NCBI RefSeq assembly: GCF_000497045.1
Contig: NW_015961988.1
Span: forward strand, 310,001-374,000
Direction: 5' to 3'
Length of the DNA: 64,000 bases
Source: Kalmanozyma brasiliensis GHG001
Lineage: Eukaryota; Basidiomycota; Ustilaginomycetes; Ustilaginales
The translations under genes were made by a program, and so were the position numbers. A model generated the notes under the pieces. That model had not been told where the DNA came from and searched no databases. It was given only the letters and a program-made list of their open reading frames with translations. This document shows, in pieces, positions 27,919 through 37,670 of the stretch; position 1 is the stretch's first letter, and each line of letters opens with the position of its first letter.

Positions 27919-30900
27919 TTACTGCGCACCCTCAAACGCAGGCCAGACCTTCCTCCCCGGTGTCGCGGTAGGCACGCGCATCTCTCTCGGGAACAACCCT
28001 TCCAACCGTGCGCCTCCCGCAACGGCCTTGACCAGTCTCCTCGCCTCTGCGCCGCTAGGCGCATCCGCCTTCGGCTCCGCCCCTGGCAACGTCACCAGTC
28101 CCAGCTCGACCAGTCTCCTGTGTTCCTTCGGGGACCGCTTGTTGGGGGCAACCTTGTACGTCGCCGCTGCGTACAGTCGTTCATCGGTCGATTTGAGATC
28201 GGTCAACGCCTCGCGGAGGCGGGCTTGCTTGCGATCCAGTCGTTCCGAAAGCGATTCGCGCTGGGTGCGCTGGAAGAGCAGCCAGGCGCGCGTGATGGTC
28301 GAATGGATCTCCTCCGCCTGCTCGGCCGGGAACGGCAGCACCGACGCGGCCGAAGTGGCAGCTTTGTCCTTGGCAGAGGTGGGCGGGTAGACGATCTTGC
28401 GGATCGAATCGGTGCGCGGGTCGGCGGCGGGCGGGATGTAGTTCGGATCGTTCGGGTTGCGCGACCCGCCAGTAGAGGGTTTGGCGGCGGTGGCGTAGCC
28501 TCGAACGCTACCGAGGGCGGATGAAACCTTGTTGGCCGCAGCGGCAAAGGCTCCGGACACACCACCGGCGGCGGCGGATGATCGCGAGGCTTGCTCGCGG
28601 ATCAGGTTGAGCGCCGATCCAGCTCGAATCCAGTCCAGGTGCGCCGCACTCAACGAGTGCTTAGTCGGCAACTCGAATGTTTCTTTGACGGTAGAACCGT
28701 CCTGTTCGAACTTGGTCACCTTCAGCTTGACCTGCGTTGACAGATCTCCACCCGGTCGAATCAGATCCGTCAAATTGACCGTCTCGACCAGATCACCTGA
28801 GCCGATCCGGAGGTAATCGTCCTCGTTCTCAAACAGCAGCGTCAGCACGCCCTGCTTGCGCAGGTTGGTCTCGGCAATCCGCGCGATGCTGCGCGCCACA
28901 ATCAAGTTGCATCCGTAGAACCTGGGCTGCAGGGCGGCATGCTCACGTGCCGAGCCTTCACCGTAGTTGTGGTCGGCCACCATCATCCACGGCTGCTGGC
29001 GCGACTTGTAGATCTTGGCGACGCCGGGGATGGTGTCCTGTTTTCCGGTTTCGTAGTCCTGCGCGACGTTGACCGCGTCGAACTCGTCGTTGGTGGCGCC
29101 GATGAGCGTGTTTTCGGCGAGGTTGGACAGATGGCCCTTGTACTTGAGCCAAGGACCGGCGGCGGAGATGTGGTCGGTGGTGCACTTGCCCTTGATGCGA
29201 AGCAGGCAGCGCATGGTGGGCAGCTCGTACTTGCCTTGCGCGGCGGTGGCGGCAAAAGGGCTCGAGAAGGGCTCCAGCGGCTCGAGACGCGCGGACGTGG
29301 GGCTGATCAGCACCTCGGTGTCGGGCTGCGGCTCGGGCATGGGTGCGGGCAGGTAGTCGACATCACCCTGTGCAAATCCGCTGGCGGGCAGCACATCGCT
29401 CTGAGGAGGCTCAAACTTGAACGGCTTGCCATCCGGAGCGGTGAGGGTGTCGGTCATGGGGTTGAAGTCGAGACGACCAGCAAAGGCCATGGCGGTGACA
29501 ATCTCGGGCGAGGCGAGCATGTTCCACGTCTTGGAGTTGCCATCATTGCGTCCGCGGAAGTTGCGGTTGAACGAGGTCAGGATGACGTTCTCCTCGCCCT
29601 GCAGCTCCTTTCGGTTCCACTGACCGATGCAGGGACCGCAGGCGTTGGCGAGGACACGTCCACCGACGTCCGTCAGAACTTGCTGGATGCCATCGCGCTC
29701 GACGGTAGCTCGGACCTGTTCGGAACCAGGGGTGACGTCGAAGCTCGACTTGACCTTCATGCCACGGTCGCGAGCCTGCTGAGCGAGCGAAGCGCATCGA
29801 GCCATGTCGGCGTACGACGAGTTGGTGCAGCTGCCAATGAGCGCGGCGCTGAGCTCGACGGGGTGGTCGCGAGCCTCCGACTTGGCCTTGTTGACAAATT
29901 CGGAGAGGGGCGTGCTAAGATCGGGGGTGAAGGGACCGTTGAGGCAGGGTTCGAGGTCCGAGAGGTTGATCTCGATGCGTTCGTCGTATTCTGCGCCCTC
30001 GTCGGCGGCCAAGAAGCCCTGACCAGCCGCCTTCTCGGCAGCGCGGGCCACCTCGGCACGACCCGTCGCCTCGAGGTACGAGCCCATGGCGGGAGTGAAG
30101 GGGAAGGCGGAAGTGGTGGCACCGACCTCGGCCCCCATGTTGGACATGGTGGCAAGACCCGTAGCGGGTAGCGTCTGCAGACCCGGGCCCGAGTACTCGA
30201 CGATCTTACCGGTGCCGCCGCGCACGGTGAGCTTGCCAGCGAGGTGAAGGATGACATCCTTGGGCGTGCACCAGGGGCTGAGCTCGCCCTTGAGGTGGAC
30301 GCCGAGCACCTTGGGTGCCATGAGCTCCCAGGGAGTGTTGGTCATGGCGTCGACGGCATCCGCGCCACCGACGCCGATGGCGAGACAGCCGAGACCGGAA
30401 GCGTTGGGCGTGTGCGAGTCAGTGCCGAGCATGAGAAGACCAGGTGCGGCGTAGTTCTCGAGGACGATCTGGTGGATAATGCCGGAACCGGGACCCCAGA
30501 ACTCGATGCCGTACTTTTGGGAAGCCGATTCGAGGAAGGCAAAGACCTCCTGGTTGGAGGCGATGGAGCGCTTGAGATCGGCCTCTGCGCCTTCGTACGC
30601 CTGAATGAGATGATCGCAGTGTACACTGGAGGGAATGGCGGTACGTGGCAAGCCACAAGTCATGAATTGGAGAAGAGCCATCTGTGCGGAAGCATCCTGC
30701 ATGGCAAGACGATCGATCTTGAGCTTGAGGTACTTCTTGCCTCGAATGGCCGAAACATCGCTGCCGACACCCGCCAAGTCCTGCTCTGGGTTTCGGAGAT
30801 GCGAGTAGAGAATCTTTTCCGAGAGTGTCAAGGGTCGGTTGAGTTGCGCTCGGACGGTTTCGAGGGTGGAGAGTAGCTCTGTGTAGGGTGGGACGCGCGA

Positions 30901-31026
30901 TGGGTGGAAGGTGGGAACGCGGCCATCGGCGGCCGGGGTGGCCAGGGAGCGGGTAGCGCCAAGAGCCTTTTGGGCGGCAGAGATGCCATTGCGGCCGCGC
31001 TGAACGCGAGCGAGCGAGGCGATCAT
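27919..31026 (-). CDS. Aconitase (Aco2-like) fused to a mitoribosomal mL40-like domain
   Basis: The single frame encodes 1035 residues. Residues 1-30 are a basic, Ser/Ala-rich mitochondrial presequence. Residues about 40-810 are a complete aconitase (citrate/isocitrate or homoaconitate-type hydratase). Visible parts are GTDSHTPNASGLG, the three [4Fe-4S] ligands C400, C463 and C466 (IGSCTNS and ANACGPCIGQ, same 63/3 spacing as porcine aconitase), NFRGRNDGN and the swivel-domain HNYGEGSAREHA. After an Ala/Ser linker with R842-G-Y-A, a mitochondrial-cleavage-like site, comes a domain of about 180 residues: DPRTDSIRKIVYPP, TITRAWLLFQRTQRES, LKSTDERLYAAA and FPREMRVPTATPGRKVW. These features match mL40 (yeast Mrpl28, PF09812) from memory. 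Fission yeast Aco2 is a fusion with bL21 instead. Aconitase is certain; mL40 identity is likely. Confidence 0.9.
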   Translation of the reverse strand: MIASLARVQRGRNGISAAQKALGATRSLATPAADGRVPTFHPSRVPPYTELLSTLETVRAQLNRPLTLSEKILYSHLRNPEQDLAGVGSDVSAIRGKKYLKLKIDRLAMQDASAQMALLQFMTCGLPRTAIPSSVHCDHLIQAYEGAEADLKRSIASNQEVFAFLESASQKYGIEFWGPGSGIIHQIVLENYAAPGLLMLGTDSHTPNASGLGCLAIGVGGADAVDAMTNTPWELMAPKVLGVHLKGELSPWCTPKDVILHLAGKLTVRGGTGKIVEYSGPGLQTLPATGLATMSNMGAEVGATTSAFPFTPAMGSYLEATGRAEVARAAEKAAGQGFLAADEGAEYDERIEINLSDLEPCLNGPFTPDLSTPLSEFVNKAKSEARDHPVELSAALIGSCTNSSYADMARCASLAQQARDRGMKVKSSFDVTPGSEQVRATVERDGIQQVLTDVGGRVLANACGPCIGQWNRKELQGEENVILTSFNRNFRGRNDGNSKTWNMLASPEIVTAMAFAGRLDFNPMTDTLTAPDGKPFKFEPPQSDVLPASGFAQGDVDYLPAPMPEPQPDTEVLISPTSARLEPLEPFSSPFAATAAQGKYELPTMRCLLRIKGKCTTDHISAAGPWLKYKGHLSNLAENTLIGATNDEFDAVNVAQDYETGKQDTIPGVAKIYKSRQQPWMMVADHNYGEGSAREHAALQPRFYGCNLIVARSIARIAETNLRKQGVLTLLFENEDDYLRIGSGDLVETVNLTDLIRPGGDLSTQVKLKVTKFEQDGSTVKETFELPTKHSLSAAHLDWIRAGSALNLIREQASRSSAAAGGVSGAFAAAANKVSSALGSVRGYATAAKPSTGGSRNPNDPNYIPPAADPRTDSIRKIVYPPTSAKDKAATSAASVLPFPAEQAEEIHSTITRAWLLFQRTQRESLSERLDRKQARLREALTDLKSTDERLYAAATYKVAPNKRSPKEHRRLVELGLVTLPGAEPKADAPSGAEARRLVKAVAGGARLEGLFPREMRVPTATPGRKVWPAFEGAQ

Positions 31027-31679
31027 TGTGGCAAGAGTGGGTGTTGAAGCGGACTGCGATGCGGGCTAGGCAAGGCAGCGGCTGTCAACGGGTATGAGTC
31101 GGACGAAGGATGGCTGATTGGAATTCAGCACGCTCGCCTTGCCTCTTGATGTCTCGACCGATGCGAGGAGTGGTGGAGTGGCTGACTCTTTGCTAGGGAT
31201 GGTGGTCGACGATAGGGTGGTGGATCACGACAAGACACGGTAAAAGACCGAGTCAGGCTCGCAAAAAAGCATTCACACGAGCGCGCCTCTCTGATGAATT
31301 TCATCGGACGTGGGCGGGGCAAAGTCGGGAAGAAGTGCACTTTCTTCTCACTGCCAAAGATTAGAAATCCGCGCCTTCAGAAGGCTCTCGCCGCTGGGCG
31401 CTCATCAGTCGAATCGCTCACATCGGGAAGAAATTCGCATACTCGGATCGGGGGTCTTTTCTCACGACTGGCGACTCGCACGTTTGGTGTCGTCGATGCC
31501 CTCTCTCAACGGCGCACAACTCGCTCAGAACAGATCTGTATCGGATGCGGTGCCTCTTCTAGTCGAAGAGACGATGGAGTTGATTAGGGAAGTGATACTA
31601 CTATTTGTGTTCTACGGTGAGTGCATTGGAACAGAGAGTGGTGGGAAAGTTGGGAAAGCGTAGCGGAACAGGAATGGGA
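31027..31679. other. gene-free stretch upstream of the aconitase fusion gene
   Basis: About 650 bp between two minus-strand genes, containing the aconitase promoter and leader and the RdRP 3' end. Nothing else seen. Confidence 0.5.
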
Positions 31680-34600
31680 TCATGGATGATCGATCTCGAC
31701 ACCTCGACCTTGCAGCATTTCGACGTTGCGCTTGATGATTCTGGTACGAGCTGCCAGCAGATCGTAGCTCGCGGTCGGCAAAGAGACTCTACCAGAGCCG
31801 TGCGCTTGCTTCTTGCCCGTCGCCTTCGCCTTCAAGTCCATGATCCATTCCCACGCCATCTCGAATGCGAATCGCGGCTTGTGGCAATAGGTGATTGAGT
31901 AGGCGTACGATGCGCGCAACTTCTCAAGGTACTCGATCTGCTCGTCGCTCATCTTGCTCATGTGCTCCTTGACGATACCCTTGGGCCATTGGCAGAACCG
32001 AGCTGCCACCTCGCTCGCCGAGCCTAGAGTGACCGGCACTTCGATCGTGCCGTCGAGCCGGTTCAATAGATCATCTCTGTTGAGATCGTCGACGGCTCCA
32101 CTGTTGCCGCCAGCTCGTTGTCCGTCGGTGGTCTCGAGTCGGTCCATGACCACAGAGCTTGCTGCCTCCGAGCGTACCCTTCGCAGCGGCACGCTGCCCA
32201 ATTGTCGCTCCTCCTTCTTGCTCTTGCTCTTGGCCGCCGTTGCACCCTTGCGTGCCTCGCGGGAGCGACTCTCGATCTCGCGGCGGGTTCGTGCGTTCGT
32301 CTGCGCGTAGCTCTGTTCCACGATGCTGACGTGCGTTCGAATAGCCTTAAGCACGTCCTCTGGGATGCAACGCAGGCTCGACGCCTGGCTCCATGCGCGT
32401 GTGATGTCCTGGTCTTCGACGCCTCGCAGCCCTTCTACTTGCTTGAGCATCCGCGCTTTCAACAGCCCTACCTCGATCTTGCCTTCTTCCCACAACCGGC
32501 ACAGCACCGAGTCGGGCTTCTGCTGGTTCTTGACCGTGCCGACATTCTTGTGGCGATCCTCCAAGGCGAACCAGTCCTTTGGGTCCGATTCGTCCACGGC
32601 ATCGTAGCCCCACTCGGGTAGATCGCCGAGGTAGTTCTTGGAGTCTTGCATACGGATCCTCGGATTGATCGACAGACCCGTCTTGGCGCTATCCATGCAC
32701 TGGCAGAACTTATGTGCCAGGTCCACCGACTCTTTACTGTGTGTACCAAATTGCCACGCCGCGTACAGGTGCATCGCTCCGTAGAGGCCTTGCACAGCAG
32801 GTTGGAATGCACCCGCGACGAGCTCCTTGATCAGCGCGCGATCCCGCTCGTCGATCCCTTTGTCGGCATGCTCCGCGACAAACTCGGCCACCGTCCTATC
32901 GGATCGCTCAAAGACGTCCTCGATCGGGAAAGGGCAGTCGGCGTAGCGCACATCGGCGTTCTCGAAAGGCTCGACCAGCTTCGGCTCCCAAAACACGCGG
33001 ATCAGGTCGCCGTCGTAGTCGCCACCACTGAGTAGCGAGGCGAGCGGTCGCTGTCCTTTGGTCGAAAAGACGACCACGTCCTTGTACATGGCGAGCTCGC
33101 GTCGGAAGACGGCTCGAACCTTGCGGACGTCGGTCGGCAGCAAACACGGATGGCGAGTGACCAGCACGTCTCCTTCCGGAACGTGGTGGCGCCAAAGGGA
33201 GTCCTCCGGGTCCTGGACACCATCACCGCTAAAGTTGAACTGCATCTCGTCCTCCTCCAGGGTACCGGTGGGGTCGGGAATAACGATCGCTTCCGCACTG
33301 CGTGACACGGGAATGGCAAACTTCTTGATGAGTTTGCGCATCGCCAAGTCGGCGACGTCGAGCAAGAGGTCGGCCAAGTATCCGCATCGGACGGGATGGA
33401 AGCCTTGTAGAAGCATGTCGTAAGCTCGCTCGTGCTTCGAGACAGGCATGCCGTTCCAACGGTGACGGCCGTCGGGGCCAAAGAAAATTTCGCGATCGTC
33501 GTCGCCGAGATAGGGATCCCGGTCGGTGGTGCTGTCGCCGCGGATCTCATTGGCCATGCCCTGAGCGCGATGCTCGGCTGCCTGTGTGCTCCGCTTTGCC
33601 TTGGTGGCCTCCACCTTGCAGTATCGGTCGACGACCGTGAGCAAGCGCATTCGATCCGTGTCCAGATCCTTCTCTTCCCAGTTCGAGATTTCGTTGGCGA
33701 TTGCTTGCAACTGCGAGCGCTGCATGTCCGCAAACGTGTCGATGGGCACCCCGTTACTCTGCATGACGAGGATGATCTGCCGCGACAGAGTCGAGGGAGC
33801 AAAGGTGCGGGAGGGCCCGAGCAAATCGACGACGGTCTGACTCAGGTCGAGCGGCTTGTCGGCAGGGTACTGCAACTTTTTCTGCGAGTCGCGAACTTGA
33901 ACCCAGCGCTTTGCTTCGTCGCCATGAAGAGCGACTCCGGCGGCGGGGTCGAGAGTCCATACGCCCTTTGCGCCAGCGATTCGGCCTTGGAAGGCGGCGG
34001 GGATCGAGCCGTAGCCGAGATGCTTGGTTATGTCCTTGAAGACTGCGAGCGATGCGATGCCGGCACCGTCCGTCATCTCTTGCGGCTTACCCGTGACAGG
34101 ATCCGGATCGCCGAAGATATCGGGAATGTAGGTGATCGTGTCGATGATAGACGCTGGTAGCGAAGTCGAGAGGCCGAGCTGCATGCGCTGGATGTATTTG
34201 CCCAGCTGCGAGCCGCTGTTCTCGGCAAAGGGGCCGTGGTGATCGACGAGGTCCCAGATACAGTTGAGCTTGGGTCGATCGGAGCAAACGTGCACCGAGT
34301 CGACCCAGAGGTAAAAGATGGTCTCTTCTTTGCAGAAAAAGGGACGATAGTAGCGGCCGAGGATTTGAATAGGTCGCTGGAAGAGGTGCAGGATCTCCTG
34401 CTGGATCTCTTGATGCTTTGGATGATTCGGAAAGCGCCGCGCGTCCTTGGCCATGGCCGGATCCATCTTGAGCCGCACGATGCTTTCGCTACCGAATCGT
34501 CGTGAGAAGCGGCAAGAGCCGCCCAGCTTGGGTGGAAAGAGCTGGACGCTGATGCGACGGTGCTTGCTGTTCTTGCCGCCGCGTGTCTTCTCGTCTACCT

Positions 34601-35969
34601 GAGTGCAGATGAGACGCCCTTCGAAGATGACTCGACCGCCGTAGGATCGCATCTCCTCGCCGGGTGGGCCGATGACGCCGTTGAGTGGATCGTCGGCGAG
34701 GATCTCGCTCTCTCTGTCCAGCTCCTCGTACACGCTGAGTTCGCGATCGGTGGCGCGGCGAGCTGTGATGACCATGTCGTTGTGGGATTCCCAAAGCAGC
34801 TGCTGGTTGGCCGGATCGAAGAGAGCACGGATCGATGCAAGGTTGGAGTTCGAGCGGAGAGCGTCGGTTCCCTTCGCTGGGTTGAGCTCGTCCAGGCTAA
34901 CGTAGTCGAGCGATGCAAGCGAAGCGAGGTAGTACTGAACACCCCATGGAACAGCGAGACGACCGTCTTTCTGCTTTTGCATAATCTTGACGCGCATATG
35001 GCTCTCGACGACCATGAAGGGGGCCGTGTGCAGAGATCGTTTGCGAGGGGTGACTTGGGCGATTTCGGCTGAGTCCGCTTTGTCGGAGGAGGGCGGCTCG
35101 ACTACTTGTACCTTTGCGAAGACTGTGTCTGGCATCCTCTGCTCTGGCTGATGTGCCTCCTCTCTTGCTTCCGGCACCTCCTCTCTTGCTTCCGTCACCT
35201 CCTCTCTTGCTTCCAACACCTCCTCTCTTGCTTCCGACACCTCCTCTCTTGCTTCCGGCACCTCCTCTGCTACGTTCGGCAGCGTTCCGCATCCTGTCGA
35301 AAGATCGTCGGCGACCAGTGGCTCCTCGATGACCGCCGGGGGCTCCTCATCCAGCGTCGGCAGCTCATCGTGGGCCTCTGGGATCACATCTTCTACCTGC
35401 AGCTCGAAGACGGCTTCTTCGGGCTCCTCGAGGTCGTCGTCGTCGTCGTGCGGCTCGGGCTTGATAGCCGGGTTTGGCTGCACTAATGGAATGGGTAAAA
35501 AGATGCGATCCTGCAAGCCGTCGTCTGCGTGGTCTTGGCGAAAGAGGGCCCAGGTGGGTCCTTCTTTGGCGAGCGAGGCTGATTTTGCGGGGTTTGAGTA
35601 GGGCGTGGATACATCTGGCGTTTGAGACGAGCGATCCGTGCTGTTGGACGATTCGGGCGTGTCGTAGAGATCCGAGCCCGTCGTGGAGTGGAAGGAGTCT
35701 TCCTCGGTGTCCGAATCGCATGTCGTCAGATCAATGAGCTCTCCTTTTCCATTATCGTCCTGCGAGCGGAAGAGAGAGCCAAGGACGGACGACGATTTTG
35801 ATGATGAAGCCGGCTGGTGGACCGCCTTGGCGATCTTCTTCGCCGGTGCGGGCAACGGCATTGCTTCTATAGCGGGTCTTTTCTTGGGGTCTTTGATGGC
35901 TGCATGCCTTGTGCTTTTCGGGAGTGGTCGAGTCGGTCGTAGGTGATCCGTGATGCGGGAACGATCCAT
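31680..35969 (-). CDS. RNA-dependent RNA polymerase (QDE-1-like, RNA silencing)
   Basis: Cellular RdRPs copy aberrant single-stranded RNA into dsRNA for Dicer. The frame from the first true ATG (35969, MDRSR) gives 1429 residues; upstream it opens only on GTG, and a small 5' exon cannot be excluded. The catalytic loop GGDYDGD is at about 982-988; the DYDGD form is as in Neurospora QDE-1, while plants have DLDGD. It is preceded by VLVTRHPCLLPTDVRKVRAV, the conserved block before the active site. A second conserved block follows (ADKGIDERDRALIKELVAGA). The N-terminal 300 residues are disordered and acidic, with a Glu-rich heptad repeat at about 234-271. The family is essential for quelling in Neurospora. 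U. maydis lacks it, so its presence is taxonomically informative. It diverges from the SAP gene. Confidence 0.93.
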   Translation of the reverse strand: MDRSRITDHLRPTRPLPKSTRHAAIKDPKKRPAIEAMPLPAPAKKIAKAVHQPASSSKSSSVLGSLFRSQDDNGKGELIDLTTCDSDTEEDSFHSTTGSDLYDTPESSNSTDRSSQTPDVSTPYSNPAKSASLAKEGPTWALFRQDHADDGLQDRIFLPIPLVQPNPAIKPEPHDDDDDLEEPEEAVFELQVEDVIPEAHDELPTLDEEPPAVIEEPLVADDLSTGCGTLPNVAEEVPEAREEVSEAREEVLEAREEVTEAREEVPEAREEAHQPEQRMPDTVFAKVQVVEPPSSDKADSAEIAQVTPRKRSLHTAPFMVVESHMRVKIMQKQKDGRLAVPWGVQYYLASLASLDYVSLDELNPAKGTDALRSNSNLASIRALFDPANQQLLWESHNDMVITARRATDRELSVYEELDRESEILADDPLNGVIGPPGEEMRSYGGRVIFEGRLICTQVDEKTRGGKNSKHRRISVQLFPPKLGGSCRFSRRFGSESIVRLKMDPAMAKDARRFPNHPKHQEIQQEILHLFQRPIQILGRYYRPFFCKEETIFYLWVDSVHVCSDRPKLNCIWDLVDHHGPFAENSGSQLGKYIQRMQLGLSTSLPASIIDTITYIPDIFGDPDPVTGKPQEMTDGAGIASLAVFKDITKHLGYGSIPAAFQGRIAGAKGVWTLDPAAGVALHGDEAKRWVQVRDSQKKLQYPADKPLDLSQTVVDLLGPSRTFAPSTLSRQIILVMQSNGVPIDTFADMQRSQLQAIANEISNWEEKDLDTDRMRLLTVVDRYCKVEATKAKRSTQAAEHRAQGMANEIRGDSTTDRDPYLGDDDREIFFGPDGRHRWNGMPVSKHERAYDMLLQGFHPVRCGYLADLLLDVADLAMRKLIKKFAIPVSRSAEAIVIPDPTGTLEEDEMQFNFSGDGVQDPEDSLWRHHVPEGDVLVTRHPCLLPTDVRKVRAVFRRELAMYKDVVVFSTKGQRPLASLLSGGDYDGDLIRVFWEPKLVEPFENADVRYADCPFPIEDVFERSDRTVAEFVAEHADKGIDERDRALIKELVAGAFQPAVQGLYGAMHLYAAWQFGTHSKESVDLAHKFCQCMDSAKTGLSINPRIRMQDSKNYLGDLPEWGYDAVDESDPKDWFALEDRHKNVGTVKNQQKPDSVLCRLWEEGKIEVGLLKARMLKQVEGLRGVEDQDITRAWSQASSLRCIPEDVLKAIRTHVSIVEQSYAQTNARTRREIESRSREARKGATAAKSKSKKEERQLGSVPLRRVRSEAASSVVMDRLETTDGQRAGGNSGAVDDLNRDDLLNRLDGTIEVPVTLGSASEVAARFCQWPKGIVKEHMSKMSDEQIEYLEKLRASYAYSITYCHKPRFAFEMAWEWIMDLKAKATGKKQAHGSGRVSLPTASYDLLAARTRIIKRNVEMLQGRGVEIDHP
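35155..35268. repeat. 21-bp tandem repeat in the RdRP coding region
   Basis: About five and a half copies of a 21-bp unit that differ mainly in the last two bases. On the coding strand they give seven-residue repeats of the form EEVxEAR (x = P, S, L, T, P). Confidence 0.92.
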
Positions 35970-37670
35970 CCTTGATCCTGGAGAGGGAAGTTCGGAAAGA
36001 ACGTAGCAGACGAGAGTGAAGGCGTATCTCGAGGTTGTGTCGCACAAGGATGACACTTCCGCGCGGGGGAAGATCTAAGGATGAGATGGTGTTGATGTCT
36101 TGACACTGAGAATGATCATGAGATGGTAACGGAGGTGGTAGCGGAGGTGGCAGCGGAGATGGTGGGGTGATACGGAGCAAAGATGGTGGAAGACGTTGGG
36201 CGGCAGGAGCAGCGTGTATCTACGACCTGTATTGGCTGGGTGCGAGACTGAGACGGAGAAGTGATGACAAGTATGAAGTGCGGAAGGTAGATCAAGACCA
36301 GGGGCTGCACTATTTATGCTTTAGAGGTCGTTGACGAGACGGTGATGTCGACGCGCTTGAAGGTTCCGAGTGGAGAGAGAAGGAGGGTGCGGAAGGAATG
36401 CGGGAGTGACTCGTTGATAAGAGAACCACGTGTGATGGCATGAAGAGATCCCTGACATGGCAGTGAACCACGCTTGAGGTGTCTCTTGTGCGGTGCGGCC
36501 TTGACGATCTGCACAAAGATGAAACGCTTCCGAAATGAAGTGTGCTGTGCTGGCGACGCTGAGTGTGAAGTGCGGAAGAACTGCGAGTACGATGCGGATG
36601 TTCGAGCGCCGGCTTTCAAGCAAGATCATGAAACGGCTGTTGCAGCGCAAGTGCGGGATTGTATCAAGCTTGCAGCGATCAAGAAGGTGTCCGAGGAGAA
36701 GACGGGTCGTCACCTCATGGATGACGGCGAGGGAGAAAGGGGTCCGTGCTCGTATGAGTCGACTCTGAGCTGGCTGGTGGAGTAAGATGACGGGAAGAGA
36801 TTCCTTCCGGTGCCTGGTTGCAGGTTCTATTGTGACAATGCTAGGACAAGTTTGATGGGAAGTGACGATTCTGGAAGAGAGTCAAGGTTGATATGAATTG
36901 CAGGCGTTGACAACGACGAGTAGTCGGAAACCCAGCCGATTGCTGCGGCCATCAGCAATGATGATGTCGGCGTGCGGGTGATGGCAGTGGACGGTGACGG
37001 CTCAGCCATCAGATAGGCTCAGCCTTTGTGATACCAACGGTGAGAGCGAGTCCATAGCTTAAATCTGGTGTGCTGTGGAGGAGGAGCGAGCGGCCCGTTC
37101 GCGGTACAGAAAGTGTGACTTTAGAAAAGGGTGCAGCCGTGTGATAAGATAGAGGAGGGCGAGTCAGATCGGGCTCGTGGCGCACAAGCAGAGTGTCGAT
37201 CATGATTGGCGACGTGCATTTTCGGTTAAGGTGTGAGACCAACACTTTTACGACTGTGTTGTTCTCTCCAAAAACACGAGCTGCAGCTGTCAGACGATAG
37301 AAGTTACATCACCCCTTGTCAAGCTCAACCTCAGCCTCGAACTCAGGCTCTTGCTTCAATCACAGCGAGGTCACCTTCCTGCTAGAACAGGCAAGTGTGG
37401 TATCCGCTATCCGATCTTGAGCCTCAACTTTCCGCACCCATTCGAGGTTTTCGAGCTTATTTCCATCCACTGACGAGCACACTCGCTCTTCACGATCACA
37501 TCCTCTCCTTCTATCCTCACCATCACATCCTATCTTTATCTCTATTATCACGCACTCGTCGCTCATCCCACTTACAGCCACTCGCTAACATCACCACCAC
37601 CGAACACTTTTATCCGCAGCAACTGCGGGTGGGGCACCCATAGCAGCACTCCTCGGCTTCCACCTTCAAT
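35970..37670. other. gene-free stretch between divergent RdRP and SAP genes
   Basis: A 1.7 kb stretch holding both promoters. An AT-rich CATAAATAG on the minus strand (36308-36316) could be a TATA element for RdRP. The 103-codon plus-strand frame at 36474-36785 shows no recognisable domain and was not called. Confidence 0.5.

Noticed and set aside
28939..30171. 410-codon frame antisense to aconitase
   Set aside because: Shadow frame opposite a highly conserved enzyme; Val/Gly-rich composition with no motif.
36474..36785. 103-codon plus-strand frame between RdRP and SAP genes
   Set aside because: No domain or signal peptide, with a comparable overlapping frame on the opposite strand; not distinguishable from chance.
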